The notes: generated from the letters alone by a model not told the origin. Positions 50,533-60,502 are shown, counted from the first letter of the stretch. The stretch is 64,000 nt of DNA from Aestuariivita sp. (GCF_021404545.1 NZ_JAAWWD010000064.1:30218-94217); one strand, 5' to 3'. Translations and numbers: made by a program.

Positions 50533-51453
50533 CTAACGCGCCCTGAGCGCGATCACCATGCCCGCCAGCATGATCAGTGCGATGCCCGCCAATTGCCCTA
50601 TGCTCAGGGTCTGCCCAAACAGGACAAACGCGTAAAGCGGGCCAAAGATCATCACCGAATACTCAAAGACCGCCACATAGGATGGCTCGCCCAGTTGGTA
50701 GGCCTTGATGATCATGAACACCCCGGCCACGGATCCCACGGCCTGAAGCAGAACGAAGGGGGACGCCTGTGGCATGGGCCAGACCCAGCCGCGCGTGACG
50801 AACCCTGCAGGACCCGCCGCGCTCTCCATCGGCCAAAGATGAAGGGTGAGCAGCCCAAGCGCTCCGAGACTGCCCAGCATCACCAGCAAACCCGCCAGCA
50901 TCGACACTGTGCTTTCGCCGGCACAGAATGTGCGCGTGCTGATCGCGCCCAACGCATAGAAAAAGCCGCCCGCCACTGGCAGCACCGTGAGCCAGCTGAA
51001 CGTCCGCGGATCAACCTGCAACACCATCAGGATGCCCAGAAACCCCAGGGCAACCGCGAGGATGCGCCATCGCCCAATCGGTTGGCCCAGCACCAGCACG
51101 GTGATGATCAGGATGAAGATCGGAGAGGTGAAGAGCCCCGCCAAGGCCTGCGCAATGGGCATCAAGGCCAGTGCGCTGAAGTAAAACAACATCGACAGAG
51201 CCACCAACCCGCTGCGCAGAGCCACGGCCCACCATCTGCGCGGCCAGAGCGTACCAAGACCGATCAGCGACAGCACAATCACCATCGGCAGCGCGGTCAG
51301 CGCGCGGGTAAAGTGGAACTGCCACAACCCGATCTCCTGGGCGACAAGCACGATCACATTGTCGATCCCGCCGATGATCAGCATGGCGCCGACCATGAAA
51401 AGCGCGGCCGACAGCGGTTTGGTGGCAGCGGTGTGCAACATTCCCCTTTCCAT
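50533..51453 (-). CDS. EamA/DMT family transporter (second)
   Basis: 306 residues with ten hydrophobic helices in two EamA repeats. Features are LMPIAQALAGLFTSPIFILIITVLVLG at the end of repeat one and EPSYVAVFEYSVMIFGPLYAFVLFGQ in repeat two. The first ATG lacks a Shine-Dalgarno; the ATG four codons in overlaps an AGGGGA, so the true start is uncertain by 12 bases. Its substrate is unknown. It is divergent from the acyl-CoA ligase gene and followed by the sulfotransferase. Confidence 0.84.
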   Translation of the reverse strand: MERGMLHTAATKPLSAALFMVGAMLIIGGIDNVIVLVAQEIGLWQFHFTRALTALPMVIVLSLIGLGTLWPRRWWAVALRSGLVALSMLFYFSALALMPIAQALAGLFTSPIFILIITVLVLGQPIGRWRILAVALGFLGILMVLQVDPRTFSWLTVLPVAGGFFYALGAISTRTFCAGESTVSMLAGLLVMLGSLGALGLLTLHLWPMESAAGPAGFVTRGWVWPMPQASPFVLLQAVGSVAGVFMIIKAYQLGEPSYVAVFEYSVMIFGPLYAFVLFGQTLSIGQLAGIALIMLAGMVIALRAR

Positions 51454-51519
51454 ACGTGAGGGCGCGACCCATTATCACAGCCCACATAGGACCAAACAGC
51501 GATTCAGGGGGGACATTCA

Positions 51520-53145
51520 ATGGGCTGGATGACGGACGAGACGGGTTTGGGAAAATGTGCCGCGAATTTCGTGGCGCTGACGCCCTTGTCGCATCTGCGG
51601 CGCGCGGCATTGGTGTTTCCCGATCATCCCGCCGTGATCTATGGCGGGCACCGCAAATCCTATGGGGAGTATTATGCACGGTGTTCGCGCCTCGCCTCGG
51701 CGCTGAGCCAAAAGGGGGTGATGCCCGGCGATGTGGTGGCAACCCTGATCCCCAACCTGCCCGCCCAGGCCGAGGCGCATTTTGGCGTACCGGCCTGTGG
51801 TGCAGTGCTGAACACGATCAACACGCGGCTGGATCTGGACACGGTGAGCTATATCCTTGGCCATGGCGAGGCCAAGATCGTACTGGTGGATACGCAGTTT
51901 CTGGAGCTTGCCGAAGAGGCGGCGGACGCGCAGGAGACCCCGCCCCTGCTGATCGAGGTGCCCGATCCTCATGCAGGCTACCCCGCGTCGGGGCGCCATC
52001 CAACCTATGAGGATTTTCTGGCCGTCGGCGATCCCGACTTCGACTGGATGATGCCGGAGGATGAGTGGGAGAGCCTGGCGCTCAATTACACCTCCGGAAC
52101 CACGGGGCGGCCCAAGGGTGTCGTCTATCACCATCGCGGGGCCTATCTGATGACGATGGGCACGGTGGTGTCGTGGCGCATGGTGATGCACCCGATCTAT
52201 CTCACGATCGTGCCGCTCTTTCACTGTAACGGCTGGAACCACACCTGGATGATGCCGATGCTGGGCGGCACGTTGGTGTGCTGCCGCGATATCACCGCCG
52301 AAAACATATTCAACGCCATCGCCTATGAGGGGGTCACGCATTTCGGGGCCGCGCCCATTGTTCTGAACACGCTGGTCAACGCGCCGGAGGAAGAACGCAC
52401 GCCCTTTGACCACACGGTCGAGGTCTTTACCGCCGGCGCGCCCCCCGCCCCGGCCACGCTGGCCAAGATCGAGCCGATGGGGTTCAACGTCACGCAGGTC
52501 TATGGGCTGACCGAGACCTATGGGCACGTCACCGAATGCCTGTGGAAATCCGATTGGGAAGAAACCGCGGGCACCGCGCGCGCCGCGATCAAGGCGCGCC
52601 AGGGCGTGGCTTTTCCGATGATGGAACATATCACGGTGCTGGATGAGGAAATGGTGCAAGTGCCCATGGATGGCAAAACCCAAGGCGAGATCGTGATGCG
52701 CGGCAATTCGGTAATGAAAGGCTATCTCAAGAACCCCGAAGCCACCGCCGAAAGCTTTCGAGCTGGGTATTTCCATTCGGGCGATATCGCGTTGCAGCAC
52801 CCCGACAGCTATATACAGATTGCCGACCGGGCCAAGGATATCATCATTTCGGGCGGCGAGAACATCTCATCTGTCGAGGTTGAGGGCGTTCTGATGGGCC
52901 ACCCGGACGTTCTATTGGCCGCCGTGGTCGCCAAGCCGGATGAGAAATGGGGCGAGATTCCGTACGCCTTTGTGGAGTTGAAGGATGGAGCCACGGCGGA
53001 CGCGCCAGAACTGATCGCCTTTTCCCGGCAGACCCTGGCCGGATTCAAGGCCCCCAAGCAGGTGGTGTTTCAGGAATTGCCCAAAACCTCCACCGGTAAG
53101 ATCCAGAAATTCGAGCTGCGCAAGCGCGCGGCAAATCTCGACTGA
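51520..53145 (+). CDS. Acyl-CoA synthetase, medium-chain/DmdB-like
   Basis: 541 residues of the ANL superfamily. A3 is LNYTSGTTGRPKGV, A5 is VYGLTETYGHV, A7-A8 is YFHSGDIA with IADRAKDIIISGGENIS, and the C-terminal Lys is in PKTSTGKIQKFELR. FHCNGWNHTW is typical of the group that includes fatty-acyl, methylmercaptopropionyl (DmdB) and cinnamate ligases. No dmdA, dmdC-specific or dmdD context is present, so a general medium-chain acid role is assumed. GGGGGG lies five bases before the ATG. A terminator hairpin follows. Confidence 0.88.
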   Translation: MGWMTDETGLGKCAANFVALTPLSHLRRAALVFPDHPAVIYGGHRKSYGEYYARCSRLASALSQKGVMPGDVVATLIPNLPAQAEAHFGVPACGAVLNTINTRLDLDTVSYILGHGEAKIVLVDTQFLELAEEAADAQETPPLLIEVPDPHAGYPASGRHPTYEDFLAVGDPDFDWMMPEDEWESLALNYTSGTTGRPKGVVYHHRGAYLMTMGTVVSWRMVMHPIYLTIVPLFHCNGWNHTWMMPMLGGTLVCCRDITAENIFNAIAYEGVTHFGAAPIVLNTLVNAPEEERTPFDHTVEVFTAGAPPAPATLAKIEPMGFNVTQVYGLTETYGHVTECLWKSDWEETAGTARAAIKARQGVAFPMMEHITVLDEEMVQVPMDGKTQGEIVMRGNSVMKGYLKNPEATAESFRAGYFHSGDIALQHPDSYIQIADRAKDIIISGGENISSVEVEGVLMGHPDVLLAAVVAKPDEKWGEIPYAFVELKDGATADAPELIAFSRQTLAGFKAPKQVVFQELPKTSTGKIQKFELRKRAANLD

Positions 53146-53177
53146 TCCTCACCTCGCACAGCGTCTGTCAACACGGA

Positions 53178-53204
53178 GCGGCTGCGCCGCATTCTATTCT
53201 ATTT
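53178..53204 (+). terminator. Terminator after acyl-CoA synthetase gene
   Basis: GCGGC-TGC-GCCGC stem followed by ATTCTATTCTATTT, an AT-rich tail unusual for the local GC content. Confidence 0.6.
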
Positions 53205-53223
53205 GTGCGCGGCCGCACGGGCC

Positions 53224-53270
53224 TTGGGACGCTGTCCCAAACCCTGGGAATATTTAGAGCCAGAAGAAGC
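53224..53270 (+). repeat. Composite intergenic repeat, copy C
   Basis: Hairpin TTGGGAC-GCT-GTCCCAA, then ACCCTGGGAATATTTAGAGC and CAGAAGAAGC. It lies in the 288-base gap before the M48-like gene; nothing else is identified in that gap. Confidence 0.7.
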
Positions 53271-53433
53271 ATCCGCGGAGTTGAGATGCCATGATCTGTT
53301 GGGAGATCCCCACGGAAGACATACAGTCCGGTGTCTTTGGTCCTTTGCATGGTCCGGTGTTCGGTGTCACGGTTGCGGCCGAGGGTACGCTTGGAGTAGC
53401 CTGCGGTCAAAGAGAGGCCGGGCAGCCCCAGAG

Positions 53434-54447
53434 ATGACAGCGCTTAAGAAATACCAGCGGTTGGAGGCCAGCGGCCTCTGGCGCCCAACGCCGGAAGATC
53501 AGCGGCGAGAGGTTGTGGTGTCGATCGGCGATGCCACTCTGGTGATCACCGATACCCGTGATCGGGCGTTGACGCATTGGTCGCTCGCGGCCATCGACCG
53601 GCAAAATCCGGGGGCGTACCCCGCCATCTATTCGCCCGATGGCGATACCGGAGAAACGCTTGAACTGGCCGCCTCGGAGGATCAGATGATCCGCGCCATC
53701 GAAAAGCTGCGTGGCGCGATTGCCCGGGCGCGGCCGCATCCCGGGCGGCTGCGTCTGGTGTCGGTGATCCTGTCCTGTCTCGCGGTTGTGGCGCTTGGCC
53801 TTTTGTGGTTGCCGGGGGCCATGACCCGTCACACCCTCAGCGTGGTCCCCGAGATCACGCGGACTGAAATCGGTCAGGATCTGTTGGCCCGCATCACGCG
53901 TGTGTCGGGCCCCGCCTGCCAGGAGGCCGCCGCCGATCCGGTACTGGCACGGCTTGCCGAGCGGACCGGCGTGCGCGAGGTGGTCGTGCTGCCCGCCGGG
54001 GTGCGCGACAGTTTGGCCCTGCCCGGGGGCCTGGTGCTTTTGAACCGGGCGGTGATCGAAGATCACGAGGATCCGGATGTCGCCGCCGGCTTTATCCTGG
54101 CCGAACGGGTGCGCGCGGCGGCGCAGGATCCGCTTGCCGATCTGCTAAGGCAAGGCGGTTTCCTGGCCTCGTTCCGGCTGATCACTACCGGGGCGCTGGC
54201 ACCTGCCACACTCGATGCTTTTGCCGAAACGGTTCTGGTCGCAGACCGCGCGGACGGGCCGTCAGAGCCATTGCTCGCGGCCTTTGCCAAAGCCCGCATC
54301 CGTTCCACACCCTATGCCTATGCGCTTGATATTACGGGTGAAACCACGCTGCCGCTGATTGAGGCAGACCCAATGAACGGACAAACCCCGCAATCCGCGC
54401 TCCCAGATCGCGATTGGCTGGTCCTGCAAGCCATCTGCGAAGGATAA
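53434..54447 (+). CDS. Membrane protein with degenerate M48-like peptidase domain
   Basis: 337 residues. A cytoplasmic N-terminal domain (1-105, with VVVSIGDATLVITDTRDRALTHW) precedes one membrane helix at about 108-128 (VSVILSCLAVVALGLLWLPG). Residues about 140-230 resemble M48 peptidases: GVREVVVLPAGVRDSLALPGGLVLLNRAVIEDHEDPD cut over motif pairs, just like the ALPGG-xxxx-RG-L segment ahead of HExxH. The zinc motif itself reads AERVRA at 223-228, so both His and the Glu are lost. It is likely an inactive scaffold or inhibitor. I do not recognise a named family. Confidence 0.7.
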   Translation: MTALKKYQRLEASGLWRPTPEDQRREVVVSIGDATLVITDTRDRALTHWSLAAIDRQNPGAYPAIYSPDGDTGETLELAASEDQMIRAIEKLRGAIARARPHPGRLRLVSVILSCLAVVALGLLWLPGAMTRHTLSVVPEITRTEIGQDLLARITRVSGPACQEAAADPVLARLAERTGVREVVVLPAGVRDSLALPGGLVLLNRAVIEDHEDPDVAAGFILAERVRAAAQDPLADLLRQGGFLASFRLITTGALAPATLDAFAETVLVADRADGPSEPLLAAFAKARIRSTPYAYALDITGETTLPLIEADPMNGQTPQSALPDRDWLVLQAICEG

Positions 54448-54478
54448 GGCGTGACTTGGGTCAGGCGCCCAGAAGTCC

Positions 54479-55750
54479 CTAGTTGCGAATATACGCATCC
54501 GAAAAGCCCGCGCGCCGGGCTGCCGCCATTGCACGGGACGCTTCGGCCTGGCTGGCGAAAGGGCCCGCCATGACCAAACGATAGGATGTGCCGCCCCGCG
54601 TCAGCGTGCCCATACGGGTCGGAAATCCGGTGCGGGCCATGCGCTGTGCGCTGGCACGGGCGTTGGCCTCCACACCGTACATGCCGACCTGCACATAGAT
54701 CGAGGCCGAGCCTGCTCTCTCTGCCTTGGCCACTTCACGCTGGGCTGTCGGTTGCTGCCGCGATGTGATCACAGGTCTGTATGCCCGGGTGCTGACCGGA
54801 CGATCCGAGATGATCTTGGGCTGTTTGATCCGGTTTTGGCGGACAGTTCCGGTGCCATGGCGCGGCACGGTATTGGTCCAGCTATACTGTGTGGAGAGAT
54901 AGCCGCTCACCGATTGCTCGGCGCGGCGCGGGTTCAGACGCCCATCCTCCCAGACCGGGACATAGCCTTCGGGCACCCGCACGACACTGGCCTCGCGGCG
55001 TTGACCCAATAGATGTGCGGGCAAAATACGCTCACCGCCGCCGGAGCCGAGCGACGATTGGCCCCCTGGCCTGGTGATCGGCGATTCAGGTTGCGGTCCG
55101 CAGCGGACGGGGAATTGGCTGCCATCGTTGATGTAGCGTTGCGAGAAGCTTGAGGCGTTCGGACACCTTGTACCCCGGTTGCGCGTGCCGGGCGCAGGGG
55201 CGGCCGGTTGCGGCGCCGGAGACACCACGGTGGGTTGCGGGGCGGGAGATGGCGCGGGCGCCTGCCTGCGTGGCGCGGGCACCGTTGCAGGGGTCGCGCG
55301 GCGCGGTTGTGCCGCTTGCGGGGCGCGGCGCGGTTGGGTTGCCTGCGGTGCGGCCGCCGGACGGCGCGTGATCGTGGTCGCCACGGTCGGCATCGGCTGC
55401 TGCGTCGTGGTCTGGCGTGGTGCCGGAGCGGCTCGTGGAACGATCTGAACAGGCTGCGCCGTCGCGGCGGGCTGTGTCGCGGGGGGGGCCGCAGCCTGGC
55501 CCGCCAGTGTCGGGCGCGCGCCGCAGACTTGCTGCCGACTGCGCGACACGCGCGGCACCCATGTCACATTGCCGTCGATGCCGGCCCGGATGAACACACA
55601 TCCGGTACTATCAACGTACTGATTTCCTTGAAAACTCGCCGGCGGAAACTCCGCCGGAGCCGCATTCCGATCAATGGTTTGGGCGTAAAGTCCCGTTACC
55701 CCAAAAGACGCAAGCAGGACGCTTGTGGCAATAATTCTGGTATATCTCAT
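54479..55750 (-). CDS. SPOR-domain periplasmic protein
   Basis: 423 residues with a signal peptide (IIATSVLLASFGVTGLYAQ). A conserved block follows at about 30-80: PPASFQGNQYVDSTGCVFIR and DGNVTWVPRVSRSRQQVCG, where the Cys pair may form a disulfide. Residues about 85-200 are low-complexity Pro/Ala/Gln/Arg. A SPOR domain (about 345-423) ends the protein, SIYVQVGMYGVEANARASAQ and YRLVMAGPFASQAEA, which binds denuded peptidoglycan at division sites. GGGGAC is five bases before the ATG. It converges with the M48-like gene. Confidence 0.85.
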   Translation of the reverse strand: MRYTRIIATSVLLASFGVTGLYAQTIDRNAAPAEFPPASFQGNQYVDSTGCVFIRAGIDGNVTWVPRVSRSRQQVCGARPTLAGQAAAPPATQPAATAQPVQIVPRAAPAPRQTTTQQPMPTVATTITRRPAAAPQATQPRRAPQAAQPRRATPATVPAPRRQAPAPSPAPQPTVVSPAPQPAAPAPGTRNRGTRCPNASSFSQRYINDGSQFPVRCGPQPESPITRPGGQSSLGSGGGERILPAHLLGQRREASVVRVPEGYVPVWEDGRLNPRRAEQSVSGYLSTQYSWTNTVPRHGTGTVRQNRIKQPKIISDRPVSTRAYRPVITSRQQPTAQREVAKAERAGSASIYVQVGMYGVEANARASAQRMARTGFPTRMGTLTRGGTSYRLVMAGPFASQAEASRAMAAARRAGFSDAYIRN

Positions 55751-55820
55751 CACATGTCCCCACAGGATGTAGAGGTCAGGATGCCGCAAATGAAACGCTG
55801 AGTAAAGCGTTGAGAAACAG

Positions 55821-56453
55821 TTATTTTGTCCCGAACATGCGATCTCCGGCATCGCCAAGTCCGGGCATGATGTAACCGACATCATTGAGCTCGCGGTCAA
55901 GCGAGGCTGTCACGATGGGCACGTCGGGATGGGCCTCTTTCATGCGCGCGACGCCTTCGGGCGCGGCCAGCAGGCACATGAAGCGAATGTTGGTCGCACC
56001 GGCGCCTTTGAGCAGGTCAATCGCCGCGACAGAGGAATTTCCGGTCGCCAGCATCGGATCGACCGCAATCACCAATCGATCGTCAAGACCGTGTGGCACC
56101 TTGAAATAGTATTGCACCGGTTGCAGCGTCTCTTCATCGCGGTAGAGCCCGACAAACCCCACCCGCGCCGAGGGAATGAGTTCGAGCACACCATCAAGAA
56201 GTCCGTTGCCCGCCCGCAGGATCGACACCAACGCCAGTTTCTTGCCCGCAAGCGTGGGCGATTCCATCTCTTCCAGCGGGGTTTCGACGGATTTGGTGGT
56301 CAGTGGCAATTCGCGGGTGGTCTCATAGGCCAAGAGCTGACTGATCTCGCGCAGAAGCTGGCGAAAGACGGCTGTGGGCGTCCTGCGATCCCGCATCAGG
56401 GTCAATTTGTGCTGCACCAGCGGGTGATCCACGATTGTAAGATGCTCGGCCAT
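55821..56453 (-). CDS. upp: Uracil phosphoribosyltransferase
   Basis: 210 residues. The PRPP site is visible in [19 protein letters not shown] and the uracil-binding loop in [15 protein letters not shown] at the C-terminus; [21 protein letters not shown] is the other conserved block. It makes UMP from uracil and PRPP. AGGAGG six bases before ATG 56453 fixes the start, so upstream in-frame codons were dropped. It is the last gene of the nucleoside salvage operon, 53 bases after deoB. Confidence 0.95.
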   Translation of the reverse strand: MAEHLTIVDHPLVQHKLTLMRDRRTPTAVFRQLLREISQLLAYETTRELPLTTKSVETPLEEMESPTLAGKKLALVSILRAGNGLLDGVLELIPSARVGFVGLYRDEETLQPVQYYFKVPHGLDDRLVIAVDPMLATGNSSVAAIDLLKGAGATNIRFMCLLAAPEGVARMKEAHPDVPIVTASLDRELNDVGYIMPGLGDAGDRMFGTK

Positions 56454-56506
56454 ATCCGTCCTCCTGTCAGTTCCCCTTTTGCGCCGCGCATGGGTCGAGG
56501 GCAAGA

Positions 56507-57718
56507 TCAGAAAAAACTGCGCCCCGGCCCTTGGGCAGGCACGCCGAGATGCGCGGCGACGCTGGCCGCGACATCGGCAAAGGCAATTTGGCCGAGACAG
56601 CCCGCACCGCGCCCGGCCACCAGAACCGGTACCCGTTCGCGGGTATGGTCGGTGCCGGTCCAGGTCGGATCGTTGCCATGATCGGCGGTCAGGATCAGGA
56701 TATCGCCCGCGCGCAGCCGTGCCAGCACCGGGCCGATGGCCGCATCGAACCCTTCCAGCGCCCGGGCATAGCCCGACACATCGCGGCGGTGGCCATAAAG
56801 GCTGTCGAACTCGACGAGATTGGCGAAGGTCAGGCTGCCCTCCTCGGCCTCCTCCACCAGATCGCTCAGATGGCGCATCAGGGTGGCATCGTCGCCCTTG
56901 CGCAGATCATCTATCCCTTGCATCGAAAAGATATCGCCAATCTTTCCAACGCCATAGACGCGCCCGCCTCTGTCTTGCACCCAGTTGGTCAGAACCGGTC
57001 CGGGCGGGGCAATCGCATAATCGCGCCGGTTGCTGGTGCGGGTAAAGCCGGTAGAGTCATCGCCGGTGAAGGGCCGCGCGATGACCCGGCCCACTTTCAT
57101 CTTATGCAGACATGGGGCGACGGCCTGACAAAGGGTGAGCAGACGCTCCAGCCCGAAACGCTCCTCATGAGCGGCGATCTGAAAGACGCTGTCAGCAGAG
57201 GTATAGCATATGGGCCAGCCGGATCTGAGATGCTCTGAGCCCAGCCGCGTCACGATCTCGGTGCCCGACGCGTGGCAGTTGCCAAGAATGCCGTCTGTTC
57301 CGGCCATTTGCGCGACATGGGCGCTCAGATCCGCGGGAAAGGCGGGTGTTGCGTCGGGGAAATAGTGCCAGGCCCAGGGCACCGGCAACCCGGCCAGTTC
57401 CCAATGGCCCGAGGGCGTGTCCTTGCCCACCGACTGCGCGGTCGCCGCGCCATAAAGGCCGCTGAGCGGTGCTTTCAGGCCCAGCACCTCAAGCCCCGAG
57501 GCCAGTGCCACCGCCTGCCCCAGACCAAGCGCCGCCAGATGGGGCAGATGCAGCGGTCCGCTGCGCCCCTCCTCTGCCTGACCCGCCGCGCAAGCTTCGG
57601 CGATATGGCCGAGGGTGTTGGCGCCGGTATCGGGCGTGTCGCCGTTAAAGAAGCGGTCCGCATCCGGCGCGCCGCCAATGCCGACCGAATCCATCACCAC
57701 CAGAAAGGCACGTGGCAT
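56507..57718 (-). CDS. deoB: Phosphopentomutase
   Basis: 403 residues of the alkaline phosphatase superfamily. It opens [19 protein letters not shown] and contains [12 protein letters not shown] with the phosphorylated Thr, [19 protein letters not shown] and [11 protein letters not shown], the metal ligands. It interconverts (deoxy)ribose 1- and 5-phosphate. Its ATG shares a base with the deoA stop (TGATG). Confidence 0.96.
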   Translation of the reverse strand: MPRAFLVVMDSVGIGGAPDADRFFNGDTPDTGANTLGHIAEACAAGQAEEGRSGPLHLPHLAALGLGQAVALASGLEVLGLKAPLSGLYGAATAQSVGKDTPSGHWELAGLPVPWAWHYFPDATPAFPADLSAHVAQMAGTDGILGNCHASGTEIVTRLGSEHLRSGWPICYTSADSVFQIAAHEERFGLERLLTLCQAVAPCLHKMKVGRVIARPFTGDDSTGFTRTSNRRDYAIAPPGPVLTNWVQDRGGRVYGVGKIGDIFSMQGIDDLRKGDDATLMRHLSDLVEEAEEGSLTFANLVEFDSLYGHRRDVSGYARALEGFDAAIGPVLARLRAGDILILTADHGNDPTWTGTDHTRERVPVLVAGRGAGCLGQIAFADVAASVAAHLGVPAQGPGRSFF

Positions 57719-59022
57719 CAGCCGATCCTTTCATGGATCAGCGGCGGCGGCGCCTGATGCCGGTCCCCCAGCCGGATCGCCTGACGCACGGCGCGTTCGG
57801 CAGCGCGCGCGGCATCTTCGCGCCCGGCATGAATCACGGCGAGGGGTTGGCCTTTGCTCACCTGTGCGCCCAATCGCACGACACCCGACAGACCGACGGA
57901 CGGGTCGATCAGATCCGCCTCAATCTGTCGACCGCCACCCAGCGCAACCACAGCCAGGCCCAACCCCTCGCCGTCGATGCCGGTGACATAACCATCCAAG
58001 GGCGCGGCCACCTCGCGGATCACATTGGCTTCGGGCAAGAAACGCGGCCAGTTTTCCACAAAGGCGACCGGCCCGCCCTGGGCTGCGATCATCCGGCCGA
58101 ACCGGTCGGCCAGACGGCCATCGCGCAGCGCATCGAAAATCATGTCGGCGCCGTTCTGCACCCCCTCGGCAAGTTCGGCATTGGCCAAGAGTACACCGCC
58201 CAGCGCCGCCGTAATCTCGACCAGCGGGCCGTGCGCCTCTCCGGTCAGGACCCGCATCACCTCTGCCACTTCCAGCGCGTTGCCCAGCGCGGGTGCGAGC
58301 GGCTGATTCATATCGGTGATCACGGCGGTTGTCTTACAGCCCGCCGCAGTGGCGGTTTCGGTTAGCGCCTGGGCCAGTGCACGCGCCTCCTCAATGGTCT
58401 TCATAAACGCGCCCGAGCCGATCTTGACATCCAGCACCAGCGCATCCAGCCCTGCGGCCAGCTTTTTCGACAGGATCGACGCGGTGATCAGATCAAGGCT
58501 CTCGACCGTCGCCGTCACGTCACGGATCGCATAAAGCCGTTTGTCGGCGGGCGCGATATTGCTGGTGGCCCCCACGATGGCGCAGCCCGCCTTGTCAAGG
58601 ATATCGCCCAGCCGATCAGAATTGACCTGGGTCACCAAACCCGGGATCGCCTCAAGCTTGTCAAGTGTCCCGCCTGTATGGCCCAGACCGCGCCCCGAGA
58701 TCATCGGCACCAGCCCACCGCATTCGGCAAGAGCAGGCGCCAGAAGCAGCGAGACACAATCGCCCACACCGCCGGTCGAATGCTTGTCGATCACCGGCTG
58801 GTCGCGGTCCCAGGCCATCACAGACCCGCTGTCGCGCATCGCAAGCGTGAGGGCGGTACGGCCCCCCTCGCCCAGCCCCTGCAGACAGACCGCCATGGCA
58901 AAGGCCCCGGCTTGGGCGTCGCTCACCGTGCCATCGGCAAGGCCCGCCGCGAACCAGGCCAACTCGGCCTGCGATGGGGCCTCGCCCCGCCGCAGCCGGG
59001 CGATAATCGCGCGGGCATCCAT
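57718..59022 (-). CDS. deoA: Thymidine phosphorylase
   Basis: 434 residues of the class II nucleoside phosphorylase family. Typical blocks are [39 protein letters not shown] with the phosphate site, [18 protein letters not shown] and [15 protein letters not shown]. It splits thymidine and deoxyuridine to base and deoxyribose 1-phosphate. Its ATG shares a base with the cdd stop, and the longer upstream reading lies inside cdd and was dropped. Confidence 0.95.
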   Translation of the reverse strand: MDARAIIARLRRGEAPSQAELAWFAAGLADGTVSDAQAGAFAMAVCLQGLGEGGRTALTLAMRDSGSVMAWDRDQPVIDKHSTGGVGDCVSLLLAPALAECGGLVPMISGRGLGHTGGTLDKLEAIPGLVTQVNSDRLGDILDKAGCAIVGATSNIAPADKRLYAIRDVTATVESLDLITASILSKKLAAGLDALVLDVKIGSGAFMKTIEEARALAQALTETATAAGCKTTAVITDMNQPLAPALGNALEVAEVMRVLTGEAHGPLVEITAALGGVLLANAELAEGVQNGADMIFDALRDGRLADRFGRMIAAQGGPVAFVENWPRFLPEANVIREVAAPLDGYVTGIDGEGLGLAVVALGGGRQIEADLIDPSVGLSGVVRLGAQVSKGQPLAVIHAGREDAARAAERAVRQAIRLGDRHQAPPPLIHERIG

Positions 59023-59417
59023 CAGATATCGTCCATATGGTCGGTGTTGAACGCCCCCGGCAACAGCGCACCCAAGGTCATGGTCAATTCGGTGTCGTTG
59101 GCGGTGGTGCCCATCGTGACGCGCACCTCTTCGGCCCCAAACTCCGCCAGCTTCTGACGGCAGCCACCACACGGGGTAACAGGCATGGAACTGCCCGCGA
59201 TCACATAAACCTCGGAAAGCTCGGTCTCGCCCGCAGCGACCATGGCCGCAATTGCGCCGGCCTCGGCACAGGTGCCTTCGGGATAGGCCACGTTTTCCAC
59301 GTTGCAGCCCACATAGACCGTACCGGATGCCGCGCGGATCGCTGCACCCACCTTGAAGTTCGAATAGGGCGCGTGGGCATTTGCCATCACGGCGGTGGCG
59401 GCGTCTTTCAGGCTCAT
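59022..59417 (-). CDS. cdd: Cytidine deaminase
   Basis: 131 residues, the homotetrameric type. The zinc and catalytic motif CNVENVAYPEGTCAEAGAI contains the Cys and Glu, with PCGGCRQKL supplying the other two Cys ligands. It converts (deoxy)cytidine to (deoxy)uridine. It starts within the stop region of the VOC-bicupin gene (ATGA overlap) and runs into deoA. Confidence 0.96.
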   Translation of the reverse strand: MSLKDAATAVMANAHAPYSNFKVGAAIRAASGTVYVGCNVENVAYPEGTCAEAGAIAAMVAAGETELSEVYVIAGSSMPVTPCGGCRQKLAEFGAEEVRVTMGTTANDTELTMTLGALLPGAFNTDHMDDI

Positions 59418-60502
59418 GGTGTCCCCTCGGTCTTGAACGCGCCCGGCAGCGACACTTCCAACAATTCCAGATCGTCCGACGGACCGGTGAGCCGCGTCTT
59501 CATCCCCGGCGGGATCACGAAGGCATCCCCGGGCGATAGGGCATAGGGGTCGCGCCCTTCGCCTTCCAGCGTGACGTTTCCGTCCATGACAAAGGTAAAC
59601 AGGATATCGGCATTATGCGACGACCACACAGGTGCGCCGTCACCGACCCGCACCACATGCACCCCCGCGACATTCCCGGTATTGGCGGCGATCGTAGTAT
59701 CGCGCGAGCGATATCCGGGCAGGCGGAACGGGGACCATGTCGCCTCCTCGACCTTGTGATGCACGAATTTCTGCCCTTGAAACACGCGGTCGGGTTTGGC
59801 GGGGCCATTGGGTAAGGTCATTTCGTGATCGATGGTAGTAATATGTTCGGCCGGCACCCCGATCTCGATCACTTCGATATTGTCCGACGCAAAAAGCACG
59901 CGGTGCCGGATCTCGGGCGGCTGGATCACACAGCACCCGGCATCCAGGCGGAACGGCTCTCCTTGATCCTCATAGACCAGATCGACCCAACCGCGATAAC
60001 AGAAGATCAGCTGAAACCCGACGGTGTGGTAGTGCACCATATCCGGTACGGGGCCGCCATCGGGGATGCGGATGTGGCTGGCGATGATCGACCCGCCCAG
60101 CCGGTCGGGGATCAGGTCCCGGTACTGCATGCCCGCGCGCCCGATGATCCAAGGCGCCTGATCGGCCAGACGGCGCACCACGAAGGAATGCACGGTCTCG
60201 GGCATGACCAGGGGCGGATGCGCCTCGTCAATCTCGACCCGGGTGCCATTGGGCGCGGTCAACGCGCGCGCACCATCCGCAAACCCCTCGGGATCCTCCG
60301 TAAGAATGCGGATTGTGCCCGGTGGTTCGGTCGCTCCGGTCTCCACCCGCAGCCGCAGCCCATGGCCGGAAAACACCGCGATCTGCGGGTTATCGGCAGG
60401 GTAGATCATATCCAGCCTCATCCCCAGGGTCTTGGTGAAAAACGGGATATCGTCGCGCAATTCAGAGGTGGGCAGGCGGATTTCAGCTTTGGGTTCTGGC
60501 AT
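59414..60502 (-). CDS. VOC-bicupin fusion protein heading the nucleoside salvage operon
   Basis: 362 residues with three small-barrel modules. Residues 1-65 look like a VOC half-module (RLPTSELRDDIPFFTKTLGM, then VFSGHGLRLRVE). Residues about 135-225 form a first cupin (MVHYHTVGFQLIFCYRGWVDLV, DAGCCVIQPPEIRHRVL). Residues about 275-355 form a second cupin (GAPVWSSHNADILFTFVMDG, LSPGDAFVIPPGM). Both cupins keep His/Glu-like positions only partly. AAGGA seven bases before the ATG supports this start. It overlaps cdd by four bases and so is made with the pyrimidine salvage enzymes. Its substrate is unknown. Confidence 0.75.
   Translation of the reverse strand: MPEPKAEIRLPTSELRDDIPFFTKTLGMRLDMIYPADNPQIAVFSGHGLRLRVETGATEPPGTIRILTEDPEGFADGARALTAPNGTRVEIDEAHPPLVMPETVHSFVVRRLADQAPWIIGRAGMQYRDLIPDRLGGSIIASHIRIPDGGPVPDMVHYHTVGFQLIFCYRGWVDLVYEDQGEPFRLDAGCCVIQPPEIRHRVLFASDNIEVIEIGVPAEHITTIDHEMTLPNGPAKPDRVFQGQKFVHHKVEEATWSPFRLPGYRSRDTTIAANTGNVAGVHVVRVGDGAPVWSSHNADILFTFVMDGNVTLEGEGRDPYALSPGDAFVIPPGMKTRLTGPSDDLELLEVSLPGAFKTEGTP

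Noticed and set aside
41573..53145. DMSP demethylation pathway (DmdB-like ligase at 51520 and DmdC-like dehydrogenase at 41573)
   Set aside because: The families overlap with general fatty acid enzymes, the two genes are 8 kb apart and the neighbours are beta-oxidation genes. No dmdA or dmdD is present.
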